Below, piece by piece: positions 1-8,663 of a stretch of DNA of 62,995 nucleotides (the first letter of the stretch is position 1; each line of letters opens with the position of its first letter). The notes beneath the pieces were generated by a model. It had not been told where the DNA came from. It saw only the letters and a list, made by a program, of their open reading frames with translations, and did not search any database. This stretch comes from Alphaproteobacteria bacterium (GTDB lineage: Bacteria > Pseudomonadota > Alphaproteobacteria > SHVV01), in NCBI GenBank assembly GCA_016869275.1, contig VGEO01000010.1:1-62995 (forward strand), given 5' to 3'. Made by a program: the position numbers and the translations under genes.

Positions 1-698
1 GCCAAAGCTTCGGCGCCTGGGGCGCGCACGGCATCGCCTTCGAGCTCGAGGGCGACGCCAACGACTATATCGGCAAGGGCCTGTCCGGCGCCCGCATCGC
101 CGTCCATGCGCCGCGCGAGTCGAAGCGCATCGCCACCGATAACATCATCGTCGGCAACACCGTGCTCTACGGCGCGATCGCCGGCGAATTCTACGCCGCC
201 GGCGTCGCCGGGGAGCGTTTCGCGGTCAGGAACTCGGGCGCGATCGCAGTGGTCGAGGGCGTCGGCGACCATGGCCTCGAATACATGACCGGCGGCATCG
301 CCGTGGTACTGGGACGAACCGGGCGCAACTTCGCCGCCGGCATGAGCGGCGGTATCGCCTATGTCTTCGACGTCGACGGCGATTTCGAGCAGTGCTGCAA
401 CCTCGCCATGGTCGAGATCGAGCCGATTGCCAAGAGCGACGCCGCGCCGCCGGGCGGTACCGCGGCCTTGCTCGAGGACATCACCGCGTTCGAGCGTTGG
501 GACGATCTCCGGCTCAAGGCGTTGATCGAGCGCCATCTTCATTACACCAACAGCACCCAGGCCCGCCGCCTGCTCGACCGGTGGGACCGCTCGCTCACCC
601 AGTTCGTCAAGGTGATGCCAACCGATTTCCGCCGTGCTATCCGCGAACTCGCCAAGGCGCCGAAGACCAAGCCCGAATCGAAAGCGGCCGCCGAGTAA
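1..698 (+). CDS. gltB: Glutamate synthase large (alpha) subunit, C-terminal part
   Basis: Partial gene; the 5' end lies outside the window and the reading frame begins at base 3. The 231 visible residues form the C-terminal glycine-rich beta-helix domain of NADPH-dependent glutamate synthase, with repeated G-x-x-G turns ([56 protein letters not shown]). In this family the large subunit hydrolyses glutamine, channels ammonia and reduces 2-oxoglutarate to form glutamate in the cytosol. The C-terminal helical tail ends in a lysine/alanine-rich stretch. The TAA at 696-698 is 13 bases before the gltD start, so the two genes are almost certainly cotranscribed, as is usual. The identification is strong; only completeness is limited by the window edge. 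Confidence 0.95.
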   Translation, partial: QSFGAWGAHGIAFELEGDANDYIGKGLSGARIAVHAPRESKRIATDNIIVGNTVLYGAIAGEFYAAGVAGERFAVRNSGAIAVVEGVGDHGLEYMTGGIAVVLGRTGRNFAAGMSGGIAYVFDVDGDFEQCCNLAMVEIEPIAKSDAAPPGGTAALLEDITAFERWDDLRLKALIERHLHYTNSTQARRLLDRWDRSLTQFVKVMPTDFRRAIRELAKAPKTKPESKAAAE

Positions 699-711
699 CG
701 AGACGGATGCC

Positions 712-2163
712 ATGGGCAAAGTCACCGGATTCCTCGAATTCGGACGCCAGGACCGCGACTACGACGCGGCCGAAAAGCGCGTCAAGAATTGGCGCGAGTT
801 CGTGCGGCCGCTCGCCGACGCCGAGGTTCGGACCCAGGGCGCGCGCTGCATGGATTGCGGCATCCCGTTCTGCCACACCGGCTGCCCGGTCAACAACATC
901 ATTCCCGAGTGGAACGACCTCGTGTATCGCGACAAGTGGCGGGACGCGCTCACCGTGCTGCACTCGACCAACAACTTCCCCGAGTTCACCGGACGCATCT
1001 GCCCGGCGCCGTGCGAGGAAGCCTGCACCCTCAACATCAACGACGACCCGGTCACGATCAAGACCATCGAGTGCGCGATCGTCGACAAGGGCTGGGCCGA
1101 GGGTTGGATCAAGCCCGAGCCGCCGGCGCGCCGGACCGGCAAGCGGGTCGCGGTGGTGGGCTCGGGCCCGGCCGGCATGGCCTGCGCCCAGCAGCTCGCG
1201 CGCGCCGGCCACGCCGTCGTGCTCTACGAGAAAGCCGACCGCATCGGCGGCCTGATGCGCTACGGCATCCCCGACTTCAAGTTCGAGAAATACGCGATCG
1301 ACCGCCGCATCGCCCAGATGGAGGCCGAGGGCGTGGCGTTCCGCGCCAACGTCGATGTCGGCCGCACCCTCCCCGCTACGCAGTTGTTGGCCGAGTTCGA
1401 CGCCGTGGCCCTAACCGGCGGCGCCGAGGCGCCGCGCGACCTCGCCATCCCCGGGCGCGAGCTCAACGGCATCCACTTCGCGATGGATTTCCTCACCCAG
1501 CAGAACAAGCGGGTCGCCGGCGACAACGTGCCAGCGCGCGAGCCCGAGGGCGCGATCCTGGCCGGCGGCAAGCACGTCGTCGTGATCGGCGGCGGCGATA
1601 CCGGGTCGGATTGCATCGGCACCTCGAACCGGCACGGCGCGGTCGAGGTCCAGCAGCTCGAAATCCTGCCCAAGCCGCCCGAGCGCGAGTACAAGGACCT
1701 GGTGTGGCCCGACTGGCCGCTGAAGCTCCGCACCTCGTCCTCGCACGAGGAAGGCGCCGCTCGCGATTGGAGCGTCAACACCAAGCGCTTCATCGGCCAG
1801 GATGGGCGGGTGACGGCGATTCACTGCGTGCGGGTCGAATGGCAGCCCGGCACCGACGGCCGCCAGCGCATGATCGAGGTGCCGGGCAGCGACTTCGAGC
1901 TCAAGGCCGACCTCGTGCTCTTGGCGATGGGGTTCGTGCATCCGGCGCACGCGGGCATGATCGCCGAGTTGGGGCTCAAGCTCGATCCGCGCGGCAACGT
2001 CGCCGCCGACGACCGCCGCTATCAGTCCTCGCTCGCCAAGGTGTTCGCCGCCGGCGACATGCGCCGCGGCGCTTCGCTCGTGGTGTGGGCGATCCGCGAG
2101 GGCCGACAGTGCGCGCGCGCGATCGACCAGTTCCTGATGGGGCGGAGCGACCTGCCGCGCTGA
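712..2163 (+). CDS. gltD: Glutamate synthase small (beta) subunit
   Basis: 483-residue protein that moves electrons from NADPH via FAD and Fe-S clusters to the GltB subunit. The N-terminal cysteine clusters are clear: [14 protein letters not shown] and [10 protein letters not shown] first dinucleotide fold ([17 protein letters not shown]) binds FAD and a second (GGGDTGSDC) binds NADPH. The C-terminal [18 protein letters not shown] segment is the conserved GltD FAD signature. I chose the ATG at 712 because it gives the family-standard [10 protein letters not shown] start and sits 13 bases after the gltB stop; an in-frame start at 634 would overlap gltB by 65 bases. Length is normal. This is core nitrogen assimilation and is not linked functionally to the catabolic genes that follow. 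Confidence 0.96.
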   Translation: MGKVTGFLEFGRQDRDYDAAEKRVKNWREFVRPLADAEVRTQGARCMDCGIPFCHTGCPVNNIIPEWNDLVYRDKWRDALTVLHSTNNFPEFTGRICPAPCEEACTLNINDDPVTIKTIECAIVDKGWAEGWIKPEPPARRTGKRVAVVGSGPAGMACAQQLARAGHAVVLYEKADRIGGLMRYGIPDFKFEKYAIDRRIAQMEAEGVAFRANVDVGRTLPATQLLAEFDAVALTGGAEAPRDLAIPGRELNGIHFAMDFLTQQNKRVAGDNVPAREPEGAILAGGKHVVVIGGGDTGSDCIGTSNRHGAVEVQQLEILPKPPEREYKDLVWPDWPLKLRTSSSHEEGAARDWSVNTKRFIGQDGRVTAIHCVRVEWQPGTDGRQRMIEVPGSDFELKADLVLLAMGFVHPAHAGMIAELGLKLDPRGNVAADDRRYQSSLAKVFAAGDMRRGASLVVWAIREGRQCARAIDQFLMGRSDLPR

Positions 2164-2230
2164 CAATGGGCACCGCCCGCGGGTCCTGCCTCCTTTATAC
2201 TCGTGCCGGGAGTGCATGCGGAGGGCAGCC

Positions 2231-2275
2231 ATGACCGACCGTGCCTGGCGGCAAACGCCGGCAACGTTCCTGTGA
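2231..2275 (+). CDS. Candidate 14-residue small ORF or leader peptide after gltD
   Basis: A 15-codon frame (MTDRAWRQTPATFL, stop TGA) has a GGAGGG motif ending five bases before its ATG. A TATACT sequence at 2196-2201 is a good -10 hexamer, but I cannot find a convincing -35. A hairpin with a T-run follows at 2308-2334. The arrangement is that of a short self-contained transcript of about 125 nt. I do not recognise the peptide, and chance is a realistic alternative in GC-rich DNA. Confidence 0.22.
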   Translation: MTDRAWRQTPATFL

Positions 2276-2307
2276 AGCCAAGGTCCGCGCACACGGACTT
2301 CGCGCGT

Positions 2308-2334
2308 CTTGGCGACGCGCCAAGGGCGCTTTTT
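2308..2334 (+). terminator. Probable intrinsic terminator downstream of gltD
   Basis: A perfect 7-bp stem (CTTGGCG / CGCCAAG, 3-nt loop) at 2308-2324 is followed by GGCGC and five T residues (2330-2334). It could end gltBD transcription or the small transcript starting near 2208. A second hairpin (CTTGGT-cgct-ACCAAG, 2370-2385) lies just beyond it but has no T-run. Confidence 0.5.
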
Positions 2335-2405
2335 CGCCGACCTGACGTTTATTTCGCTCAGCCATGCACCTTGGTCGCTACCAAGATGCCGGAATCAAGC
2401 GCGGC

Positions 2406-3425
2406 TCACGCGTAATACGGCCGGGTCGCGAGGTCGTGGTCACCGATCCCGGCGAAGCCGCCGGCGCGTTCGACAAAGAACTCGACCCCAAGCCCGTCGG
2501 GGTCGCGCAGGAATACGCTCTTCTTGGCGGCGTTGTCGACTTCGAAAACGATGCGGTCGCCCTTCCCCATCGATTTGAGCGCCCGCTTGCCCTCGTCGAT
2601 CGATCGCTCGCTCGGCATCAGGAGCGAGGTGTGGACCATGCGGGGTTTCTGGCCGGGCGCGGCCTTGAAGAAGGCGACGTCGTAGGCCGAGGCGTGGCCA
2701 CGCAGCGTGAAGAACGAGCCGTCGGACGCGTCGTAGCCGTCCTCGAGGCCCAAGACGTTGGTGTAGTACTGCCGCATCTGATCGAGCCGGTTCGAGACGA
2801 ATACCGCGCGGGCGATGCGGATGGGATGGAACGGCGCCTTCGGCACCTGGCGGACATACGGCTCGGCGCCCCATAGCGGCGTGCTCGACGCGGTCTTGGC
2901 GTCGACCTTCCACTCGCCGGTGATCGAAGGCAGCGCGCCGTTCAGGACCGTCCGCCAATTCTCGAGCACGTCGGCGTACATCTCGTGAAGGTGGCCGTCC
3001 GGGTCGAACACGTAAATCGAGTGCGAGATGGTGTGATCGGTGCGGCGGTGGAGCGGCAGCCCCATCGCGACGGCGCGGTCGTGCGCCGCGACCAGCAGGC
3101 GCTCGTTCTCCATCTCCCAGCCGAGGTGATTGAGTCCGGGCTCGCGGCCGCGCCCGGCAGCGCGCTGGAGGTGGCCGTCACGGCCGCGCAGCTCCTTGCC
3201 GCCGCCGCACTGCACCAGGCCGTAGTCGTGGTGGGTATTGCCGTTGGTGATGAAGATCGCCGGTATGTGCGGCTCGCGTGCGCACTCCTCGATGCCGGCG
3301 ACGTTGATGTAGAAGTCGGCCGTCTTGTCGGCGTCGGCGACGAAGATGTTGGCGTGGCCCAAACGCCGGGTCGGAAAGCGGACGCGGGCATTCGAAGCCG
3401 GATGCAGTTCTTCGGCGACGCTCAT
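2406..3425 (-). CDS. Two-domain VOC-family (extradiol dioxygenase-like) protein 1
   Basis: 339-residue protein made of two glyoxalase/bleomycin-resistance/dioxygenase (VOC) modules, the architecture of type I extradiol ring-cleavage dioxygenases. The N-terminal module has a plausible 2-His-1-Glu metal triad: His in RLGHANIF, His in LNHLGWEM and Glu in HLHEMYAD. In the C-terminal module the first histidine is missing (RIARAVFV), while MVHTSLLM and GVEFFVE remain. Classical catechol 2,3-dioxygenases use the C-terminal site, so this protein may be catalytic through its N-terminal site or may do another VOC reaction. The start ATG at 3425 follows an AGGGAGGCG ribosome-binding site. It is downstream of, and similar to, the VOC gene at 3483-4508 and probably cotranscribed with it. 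Substrate unknown. Confidence 0.85.
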   Translation of the reverse strand: MSVAEELHPASNARVRFPTRRLGHANIFVADADKTADFYINVAGIEECAREPHIPAIFITNGNTHHDYGLVQCGGGKELRGRDGHLQRAAGRGREPGLNHLGWEMENERLLVAAHDRAVAMGLPLHRRTDHTISHSIYVFDPDGHLHEMYADVLENWRTVLNGALPSITGEWKVDAKTASSTPLWGAEPYVRQVPKAPFHPIRIARAVFVSNRLDQMRQYYTNVLGLEDGYDASDGSFFTLRGHASAYDVAFFKAAPGQKPRMVHTSLLMPSERSIDEGKRALKSMGKGDRIVFEVDNAAKKSVFLRDPDGLGVEFFVERAGGFAGIGDHDLATRPYYA

Positions 3426-3445
3426 GACGCCTCCCTCCCTCGCGA

Positions 3446-3470
3446 CCCTCCCCCTCGACGAGCGGGAGGG
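3446..3470. repeat. GC-rich hairpin between the two VOC genes
   Basis: CCCTCCC (3446-3452) and GGGAGGG (3464-3470) form a 7-bp stem with an extra CTC/GAG pairing inside. It resembles the inner arms of the palindromic elements at 5488-5553 and 35440-35506. It lies between the stop of the upstream VOC gene and the start of the downstream one on the minus strand, so it may reduce read-through or protect RNA ends. Confidence 0.4.
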
Positions 3471-3482
3471 AAACTCGCGGCG

Positions 3483-4508
3483 CTAAACGAAATACGGCTG
3501 TTGGCGCAGATCGGCCTTGGCGACGCTGTCCCACTTGGTCGAGCGGCGAACGTAGAACTCGCAGCCCAAGCCGTCCGGGTCGGCGACGAAGATCGAGCGT
3601 TTGCGGTCGTTGTCGACCTCGAACAGGGTGAGGATGTTCTTGGCCTTGAGCTTGGCTTTGGCGGCATCCAAGTCCTTCTCGTCCTGGCACTGGAACGCCA
3701 TGTGGTGCATGCCGCTCTTCTTGCCCGGGATCGGCTTGAACAGCGCCACGTCGAGGTCGCTCTTGGTGCCGTGGAAGCTGACGAAGTTGCCGTCCGGGCT
3801 CCTGTAGCCGGGCGTCAGGCCGATCACGTTCTCGTAGAACGCGACCATCGCGTCGTAGTTCTCGCACACCACGACTTCGTGGGTGATCTTGACCGGATGG
3901 AAGACCGCGTTCGGTACCGTGCGCAGTTCGAACGTGTCGTGGTAGTTGCGGGCCGTGGTCGGCTTCCCCTCTTCCGGGTTCCAGCTCCCGGTCAGATGGC
4001 GGAGGTCGCCTTTCAGCACCTTGCGCCAGTCCTTGACTTGGTCGGCGTAAATCTCGTGCAGGATTCCGTCCGGATCGAATATGTAGACGCTCCACGAGGT
4101 CTGGTGGTCGACCAGGCGGTGGATCGGTACGTCGCTGTCCTTGATCCGGTAATAGGCCTCGACCAGCTGCTGCTGGTGCTCCATCTCCCAGCCCATGTGG
4201 TTCAAGCCGGGGACCAGCCCCCGCCCCTTCGGGATCTGGACGTGGCCGCCGCGGCCGATGCGGGCCTCGCCCTTGGGGCACTGCACCAGCCCCAGGTCGT
4301 GGTGGGTGTTGCCGTTCGAGACGAACACCGCCGGAATCTGCAGCTCGCGCGCGACTTCCTCGAAGCCGGCTACGTTGACGAAGAACTCGGCCGACTTAAT
4401 GGCGTCGCCAACGAAATTGTTGGAATGACCTAAACGGCGCGGGCCGAACTTGACGGTCGGGAATTTGGTCCCCTGCGGACGCGCGAGATTGCCTTCGACG
4501 TAGCCCAT
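3483..4508 (-). CDS. Two-domain VOC-family (extradiol dioxygenase-like) protein 2
   Basis: 341-residue paralogue of the protein at 2406-3425, sharing motifs such as VQCP/VQCG, LNHxGWEME, YxFDPDG and an aromatic C-terminus. Both modules keep a full candidate metal triad: N-terminal RRLGHSNNF, LNHMGWEM and ILHEIYAD; C-terminal KITHEVVV, MHHMAFQ and GCEFYV. That makes it the better candidate of the pair for a working Fe(II)/Mn(II) extradiol dioxygenase. The start at 4508 has a GAGGAGGG ribosome-binding site. A 23-bp interrupted palindrome lies 20 bases upstream of the start. The dioxygenase beta subunit gene upstream on the same strand ends 120 bases away, so this group could be one aromatic-degradation transcript. 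Substrate unknown. Confidence 0.87.
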   Translation of the reverse strand: MGYVEGNLARPQGTKFPTVKFGPRRLGHSNNFVGDAIKSAEFFVNVAGFEEVARELQIPAVFVSNGNTHHDLGLVQCPKGEARIGRGGHVQIPKGRGLVPGLNHMGWEMEHQQQLVEAYYRIKDSDVPIHRLVDHQTSWSVYIFDPDGILHEIYADQVKDWRKVLKGDLRHLTGSWNPEEGKPTTARNYHDTFELRTVPNAVFHPVKITHEVVVCENYDAMVAFYENVIGLTPGYRSPDGNFVSFHGTKSDLDVALFKPIPGKKSGMHHMAFQCQDEKDLDAAKAKLKAKNILTLFEVDNDRKRSIFVADPDGLGCEFYVRRSTKWDSVAKADLRQQPYFV

Positions 4509-4528
4509 GGTGCCCTCCTCGGTCGGAC

Positions 4529-4551
4529 GCCGCGGTCCTAGGTCCCGCGGC
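4529..4551. promoter_or_regulatory. Inverted repeat upstream of VOC gene 2 (possible operator)
   Basis: GCCGCGG (4529-4535) and CCGCGGC (4545-4551) are perfect 7-bp arms around a centre containing CCTAGG. The element sits in the 120-bp gap ahead of the minus-strand VOC pair, where an operator or an RNA hairpin would be expected. It has no T-run on the minus strand and is therefore not a typical terminator of the upstream gene. Confidence 0.35.
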
Positions 4552-4628
4552 TGAAAAATCGGTTCGGCGTCAAGTATGGCGCAGAACCGCCGCCGAATCC
4601 AAGCAGGGCGCGCGCGGCGCCGTCGCCG

Positions 4629-5144
4629 TCAGAACGGCAGAATCAACGGGTAGAACGCGCCGTCGCAATTGACCAGCACGGCCTTCTTCATCGCGATCTT
4701 GAAGCTCCCGTCCGCGCGGCGCAGCCGATATTGATAGCTGCCGCTGAAGAGCCGGGGTTCGGTCTCGAGCCGATACTCGACCATGGTGAAGCGCGCCGAA
4801 ACCGCCAGATCGCCGCTCGCCGGATCGACCCCTTCGAGAAGGACGTTGCTCACCATGTGGTTGGTGCGGGCGAGGGGCGCGCCGTGGCCGCGCGGCTGAT
4901 TGAGGCGCGCTACCCGCGCCGCCATGATCGACCTGTCGTCGAAGAAGAGCGAAATCTCGTCGTGCGGGCTTGCCTGTTCGGGGCGCGCCGGTGCCCAATA
5001 GTGGCCGTCGTCGCTGAAGAGCTCGCGCCACGCGGCGAGGTCGGCCTGGTCGAGGAGCGCGACTTCGCGGATCAAATACTCCTCGATCTCACGTACGAGC
5101 AAGAGCTTCTCGACCCCAGTCGGCAGCGCCGCGGATGCAGACAT
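4629..5144 (-). CDS. Aromatic-ring-hydroxylating dioxygenase beta subunit (distal copy)
   Basis: 171-residue SnoaL/NTF2-like protein of the ring-hydroxylating dioxygenase beta family. Characteristic segments are the N-terminal helix (EIEEYLIREVALLD), the LFSDDGHYWAPA strand region, NHMVSNV, and the C-terminal beta-sheet ending FYPLILPF. Beta subunits pack against Rieske alpha subunits to form the terminal oxygenase and usually have no catalytic residues of their own. I chose ATG 5144 (MSASAALP), which has a GGGAGAG ribosome-binding site, over an in-frame TTG at 5159. No alpha subunit is adjacent; the nearest are about 30 kb away. The partner could be one of those beta-less alphas or lie outside the window. 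Confidence 0.85.
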   Translation of the reverse strand: MSASAALPTGVEKLLLVREIEEYLIREVALLDQADLAAWRELFSDDGHYWAPARPEQASPHDEISLFFDDRSIMAARVARLNQPRGHGAPLARTNHMVSNVLLEGVDPASGDLAVSARFTMVEYRLETEPRLFSGSYQYRLRRADGSFKIAMKKAVLVNCDGAFYPLILPF

Positions 5145-5246
5145 GAAGGGCTCTCCCAATGATGGAGCGCGAGCCTATCGGCCGCGGCACCCGCCGACAA
5201 CGCTCGGCTTCTCGTGGCCGCGGGCCGCCGCTATGCTCCGGGCGCC

Positions 5247-5456
5247 ATGCGTGCCTACAACTCGCCCTGCCAGAAAGCGTGCGCGCTCGACCTCGAGGTC
5301 GGCCGTTGCCAGGGCTGCTTGAGGACGCCGCGCGAGATTTACCAGTGGGGGATGCTCGCACCGGTCGAGCAACGGCGCGCGGTACAGCGGCTCGCCCGCC
5401 ACCGCGCCCGCATCCGCCGGCGCAAGCAAGCGCGGCTCGAACGCCTCGGTTACTGA
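5247..5456 (+). CDS. DUF1289 small cysteine protein
   Basis: 69-residue protein of the DUF1289 family. It begins MRAYNSPCQKACALD and continues GRCQGCLRTPREIYQW, giving the conserved C-x3-C plus C-x2-C-x-R-T pattern typical of the family and suggesting metal or Fe-S binding. A basic tail follows (RARIRRRKQARLERLG). No biochemical role is established. I placed the start at 5247 because the four-cysteine core begins immediately after it; an in-frame start at 5214 would add only unconserved residues. It is divergent from the dioxygenase beta gene and convergent with the DUF4340 gene, so it appears monocistronic. Confidence 0.85.
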   Translation: MRAYNSPCQKACALDLEVGRCQGCLRTPREIYQWGMLAPVEQRRAVQRLARHRARIRRRKQARLERLGY

Positions 5457-5487
5457 CGGGTGTGTCCATGCCATGGTTAGGGAGGCA

Positions 5488-5553
5488 ACCCCCTCTTGCT
5501 TCGCTGCGTTCGCTCCCTCCCCTGCAAGCAGGGGGAGGGGTTGGGAAGGGGGT
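5488..5553. repeat. Nested palindromic intergenic element, copy A
   Basis: Outer arms ACCCCCT (5488-5494) and AGGGGGT (5547-5553) enclose an inner hairpin, CCCTCCCCTGC (5515-5525) against GCAGGGGGAGGG (5528-5539). The same architecture recurs at 35440-35506. In both places the element abuts the 3' end of a minus-strand gene (here five bases before the DUF4340 stop). It lies between convergent genes and may terminate transcription in both directions. Confidence 0.55.
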
Positions 5554-5558
5554 AACGC

Positions 5559-6668
5559 CTAGGAGTCTTTCTTGTCGGGCAGGAATGCGGCGTTGCGGGT
5601 GGTGAGGTTCTTGACCGCGAACTCGGGCAGCTTGTAGACCCACGCCGCGGCGGTTTCGGCGATCGCCTTGATCTCCTCCGCGACCGGGACGACCCTGTCC
5701 TTCCGAGCCGGCGGCGTCGCCTTGGCTTTATCGTCTTTCTTGGGTTCGTCGGCCGGCGGCGGTGCTGCTTCGCCGGCCCGCGCCGCGAACGTCGCCCACT
5801 TGTCGCCGTCGACCTCGAAAATCGCCGCTTCGACGACGAGCCCGTCGAACGTCGAGAACGCCGCTCGCACCAACGCCTGGTCGGGCAGCTTGACCGCGGC
5901 CGCCGGCTTGACGTCGTCGAATTCGAGGAACGCGAGCGTGGTCGCGACCGAATCGGCGGCGCCCTTGCTCTTCATGGTTTGGCCCTCGGCCAGGCTCTCG
6001 ACCTTGAAGTTCTCGTCCTTGGCGGTGGCGCGCGTCGCCACGACTTTTTCGCCGTCGCCATGGACCAGCGTGTAGCTGCGGACGCGGTCCTTCTTCACAT
6101 CCATGAGCTTGCGCTGCAGCCAGGATTGCGTATTGCGGCCGGGATCGACCTCGCCGCGACCGAGCCACGCCTGCTGGTCGCTCGGGCCGCGCACGTAGGT
6201 GCCGGCGACACCCGACTGCGATAGATCGTACTTGCGCTTGCCGACGATGGTGTCGACCAGGACCTCGGCCCCGGCCTTTAGCGTGACCCGAACCGACGAC
6301 GCCTCGGTCCCGGTCGGCTCTTCGACCTCGAGGCGCGCATAGCGATCGGCTTTGGTGGTCTTGGCTTCGGCCAGTTTCAGATCTTCGAGCCCGGTGATCA
6401 GTTCGCGGACTTTTTCGACTTGCGCGGGATAGCCATGCTTCTCGGGCACCGCCCAGCCCTTGTCGGTGCGGACGATCACGACTTTCTGGTCGCGATGGAC
6501 GACGGTGATCTCGGTGACGTCGTTGACTTTGCCTTGGAGCTTGGGGAACGCCGGCTCGCCTTCGGCGACGAGCGTCGGCGCGCGCGGGTCGCGCACCACC
6601 GCGACGACGGCAGCGACCACGACGGCAACGGTGACGACGGCGAGAACGGCCAGGGCGCGCGGATTCAT
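5559..6668 (-). CDS. DUF4340 membrane-anchored protein of the GldG-type ABC cluster
   Basis: 369-residue protein with one N-terminal membrane segment (LAVLAVVTVAVVVAAVVAVV) followed by a large periplasmic region. The periplasmic part matches the DUF4340 pattern: FPKLQGKVNDVTEITVVHRD, VIVRTDKGWAVPEKHGYPA, ELITGLEDLKLAEAKT and DTIVGKRKYD. An alanine/lysine/proline-rich linker lies near residues 290-315. It is the last gene of a four-gene minus-strand operon (ATPase, permease, GldG-like, DUF4340), separated from gldG by 14 bases. DUF4340 proteins are regularly encoded next to GldG-type genes, but their function is unknown; a role in the same envelope complex is inference. I chose ATG 6668 because it precedes the membrane helix; starting at 6731 would overlap gldG. 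Confidence 0.85.
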   Translation of the reverse strand: MNPRALAVLAVVTVAVVVAAVVAVVRDPRAPTLVAEGEPAFPKLQGKVNDVTEITVVHRDQKVVIVRTDKGWAVPEKHGYPAQVEKVRELITGLEDLKLAEAKTTKADRYARLEVEEPTGTEASSVRVTLKAGAEVLVDTIVGKRKYDLSQSGVAGTYVRGPSDQQAWLGRGEVDPGRNTQSWLQRKLMDVKKDRVRSYTLVHGDGEKVVATRATAKDENFKVESLAEGQTMKSKGAADSVATTLAFLEFDDVKPAAAVKLPDQALVRAAFSTFDGLVVEAAIFEVDGDKWATFAARAGEAAPPPADEPKKDDKAKATPPARKDRVVPVAEEIKAIAETAAAWVYKLPEFAVKNLTTRNAAFLPDKKDS

Positions 6669-6682
6669 CGCTCTCCTCCGGA

Positions 6683-8644
6683 CTAGGTAGTTTCGAAGCG
6701 GCGGCTGTAACGAACGCGGCGCGTCACCCACAGCCCGACTGCGATCGCCGCGATCAGGAGCGGCATCAACGCGATGTTGACCGCCTTCAAGACACCGTCG
6801 AGACGCTCGATATCGCTGCGGAGCGCGTGCTGCACTTCGCGCAGCTCGGTCCGGATCGACAGCATTTCGGCGCGGAATTGGTCGAGCGATTTGCGCTGCT
6901 CGCTGGTCAGCACCGCGGTGCCGCTCTCGGGATCGGTACGCACTTCCTTGATCTTGCGTTCGATCTCGCGCAGGTTCTTGTCGAGCTCGCGCTCCTTCGA
7001 GCGATACTTGAGTTCGGCCTCGGCGCGGATCTGCTCGACCAGCAGGAATGGCCGATTCGAAAGCCCGCGGCTCCGGAGCCCGATCACCGAGCCCGAGCCG
7101 GTCAGGTTGTCGAGCGCGTTCAAGACGAAGTCGCCGTTGTTGGCGATCGGCACCGCGACCTGCTGGTTGAACATGTCCTGGGTCCGGACCCAGGATTCGT
7201 TCGCCAGCATGTCGGCATCGGCGACCAGGATCATGTCGACCGGCCCCTTGGGCGCGGCCAAATGCGATCCCTTGAGCTTTTCGTACTCGGTCATCGCCTT
7301 GGCGAACTCCTCGTCGGCCCGCTTCTTGGCGGCGTCGTCCTTGGGTTCGTCCTTGGGCTTTTCCGGGACCGGCGGACCATCGGGAAACGCGCTCTTGATG
7401 GTGCCGGTCAAGCGGCCGGCCAGCACGTAGTTCTTGCCGGTCGGCTTGAACTCCTCGATCAGCGCCAGCGGGTTGGGCCGGAACGAGACCTTCATCGCCT
7501 CGATTTCCATCGCCTGCGGGCTCGACGTTACCAGCGGTTCGAGCTTGGCGGTCGAACCCTCAGCCAGCTCGAAGTGGCCCGCACTGGTCATGTTGAGAAT
7601 TTGGACTTGGCTGGTGATGATGTCGGTCTGATTGATGCGATCCTCGCGCAGCCCGAGCCAGGGCAAGTAATTGACGACCAGGGTGCGGTCGCCTTGCGGA
7701 AAATTGACGCGATGCGAGGTCAACGCGTCGCCGATCACCGAATCGTTGCGGAACTTGATGCCCCATGCCGGCCAGAACTTGTCGAAGCCCGGGTTCGAGA
7801 GCGCCGGCATGCCCGGCATCATCGGCCGCCGCCCGGTCGGGGTCTCGAGGTGGGGATCGGCGAACACGATCGCGCGCCCGCCCTTCATCAGGAATTGGTC
7901 GATCGCGTAAAGCGTGTCGACACCGATGTCGTCGATCTGTGCCAACATCAAGATGTCGACATCGTCGTCGATCTTGCGGGCGCCGGTCTGGATCACCTTG
8001 ACCTTGAAGAACTGTTCCATCTGCTCGTAGACCACCCACGGGCGGTACTGGCTCTGCGGCCCGCCCTGGATCGGCAGCGACGAAACGACGCCGACGACGC
8101 GTTTCTTCGGGTTGGACAGGTTGTAGATCAGTCGGGTCAGGTCGTACTCGATGAAGTTTTCGCGCTCGGGCGTCAGGAATGCGATCTTGTCGCTGTCGTC
8201 GGTCGAGTTGGTACCGACCAGTCCGAAGTAGACGAGCTCGCCTTCCTGCGAGAACGGCACGCCCTGGAGGCCGGCCGCGACCGCGCGGTCCTCCTCGCGC
8301 GAATACGGCTCGGGGTTGAAGATCTCGACCTTGAGCTTGCCGGCCGCGATCTTCTCGTACGCGGTCAGCAGTTCGCGCACGCGCTCGGAATAGCGGGCGT
8401 AAAGCGGGTTGCCCTGGGTCAACTGCTTGGAGACGAAATAACGGAGCGCGATCGGCTCGTCGATCGCCTTCAACACCTCGGTGGTGCCCGGCGAGAGCGT
8501 GAACAGCGCATTCTCGGTCAAGTCGAGCCGGACCGTCTTGACGGCGGTCGTGAAGAAGACGTTGACGGCGAGGAACAGGACGATCGTCAGGACGACGCCG
8601 GCGATGGTGTAGTTGCGGCGGTCGCGGGTGGAGGTCTGCGCCAT
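6683..8644 (-). CDS. GldG-like auxiliary subunit of an ABC system
   Basis: 653-residue protein. An N-terminal helix (YTIAGVVLTIVLFLAVNVFF) is followed by the GldG/ABC_transp_aux domain, with the conserved segments RLDLTENALFTLSPGT, EPIALRYFVSK and VRELLTAYEKIA, and a glutamine-amidotransferase-like fold (KGGRAIVFADPHLETPTG). Near the C-terminus are a long charged coiled coil (about residues 545-620) and a final membrane helix. The protein is therefore anchored at both ends with its bulk in the periplasm. In Bacteroidetes the GldA/F/G ABC system supports gliding; proteobacterial relatives have no settled role. It sits 19 bases after the permease gene and 14 before DUF4340, in one operon. Confidence 0.87.
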   Translation of the reverse strand: MAQTSTRDRRNYTIAGVVLTIVLFLAVNVFFTTAVKTVRLDLTENALFTLSPGTTEVLKAIDEPIALRYFVSKQLTQGNPLYARYSERVRELLTAYEKIAAGKLKVEIFNPEPYSREEDRAVAAGLQGVPFSQEGELVYFGLVGTNSTDDSDKIAFLTPERENFIEYDLTRLIYNLSNPKKRVVGVVSSLPIQGGPQSQYRPWVVYEQMEQFFKVKVIQTGARKIDDDVDILMLAQIDDIGVDTLYAIDQFLMKGGRAIVFADPHLETPTGRRPMMPGMPALSNPGFDKFWPAWGIKFRNDSVIGDALTSHRVNFPQGDRTLVVNYLPWLGLREDRINQTDIITSQVQILNMTSAGHFELAEGSTAKLEPLVTSSPQAMEIEAMKVSFRPNPLALIEEFKPTGKNYVLAGRLTGTIKSAFPDGPPVPEKPKDEPKDDAAKKRADEEFAKAMTEYEKLKGSHLAAPKGPVDMILVADADMLANESWVRTQDMFNQQVAVPIANNGDFVLNALDNLTGSGSVIGLRSRGLSNRPFLLVEQIRAEAELKYRSKERELDKNLREIERKIKEVRTDPESGTAVLTSEQRKSLDQFRAEMLSIRTELREVQHALRSDIERLDGVLKAVNIALMPLLIAAIAVGLWVTRRVRYSRRFETT

Positions 8645-8663
8645 CGGTGCGATCTCCGCCGTC

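Noticed and set aside
2985-4433. A 482-codon open frame spanning both VOC genes on the opposite strand
   Set aside because: Antisense shadow; both VOC proteins on the minus strand carry family motifs and proper ribosome-binding sites.
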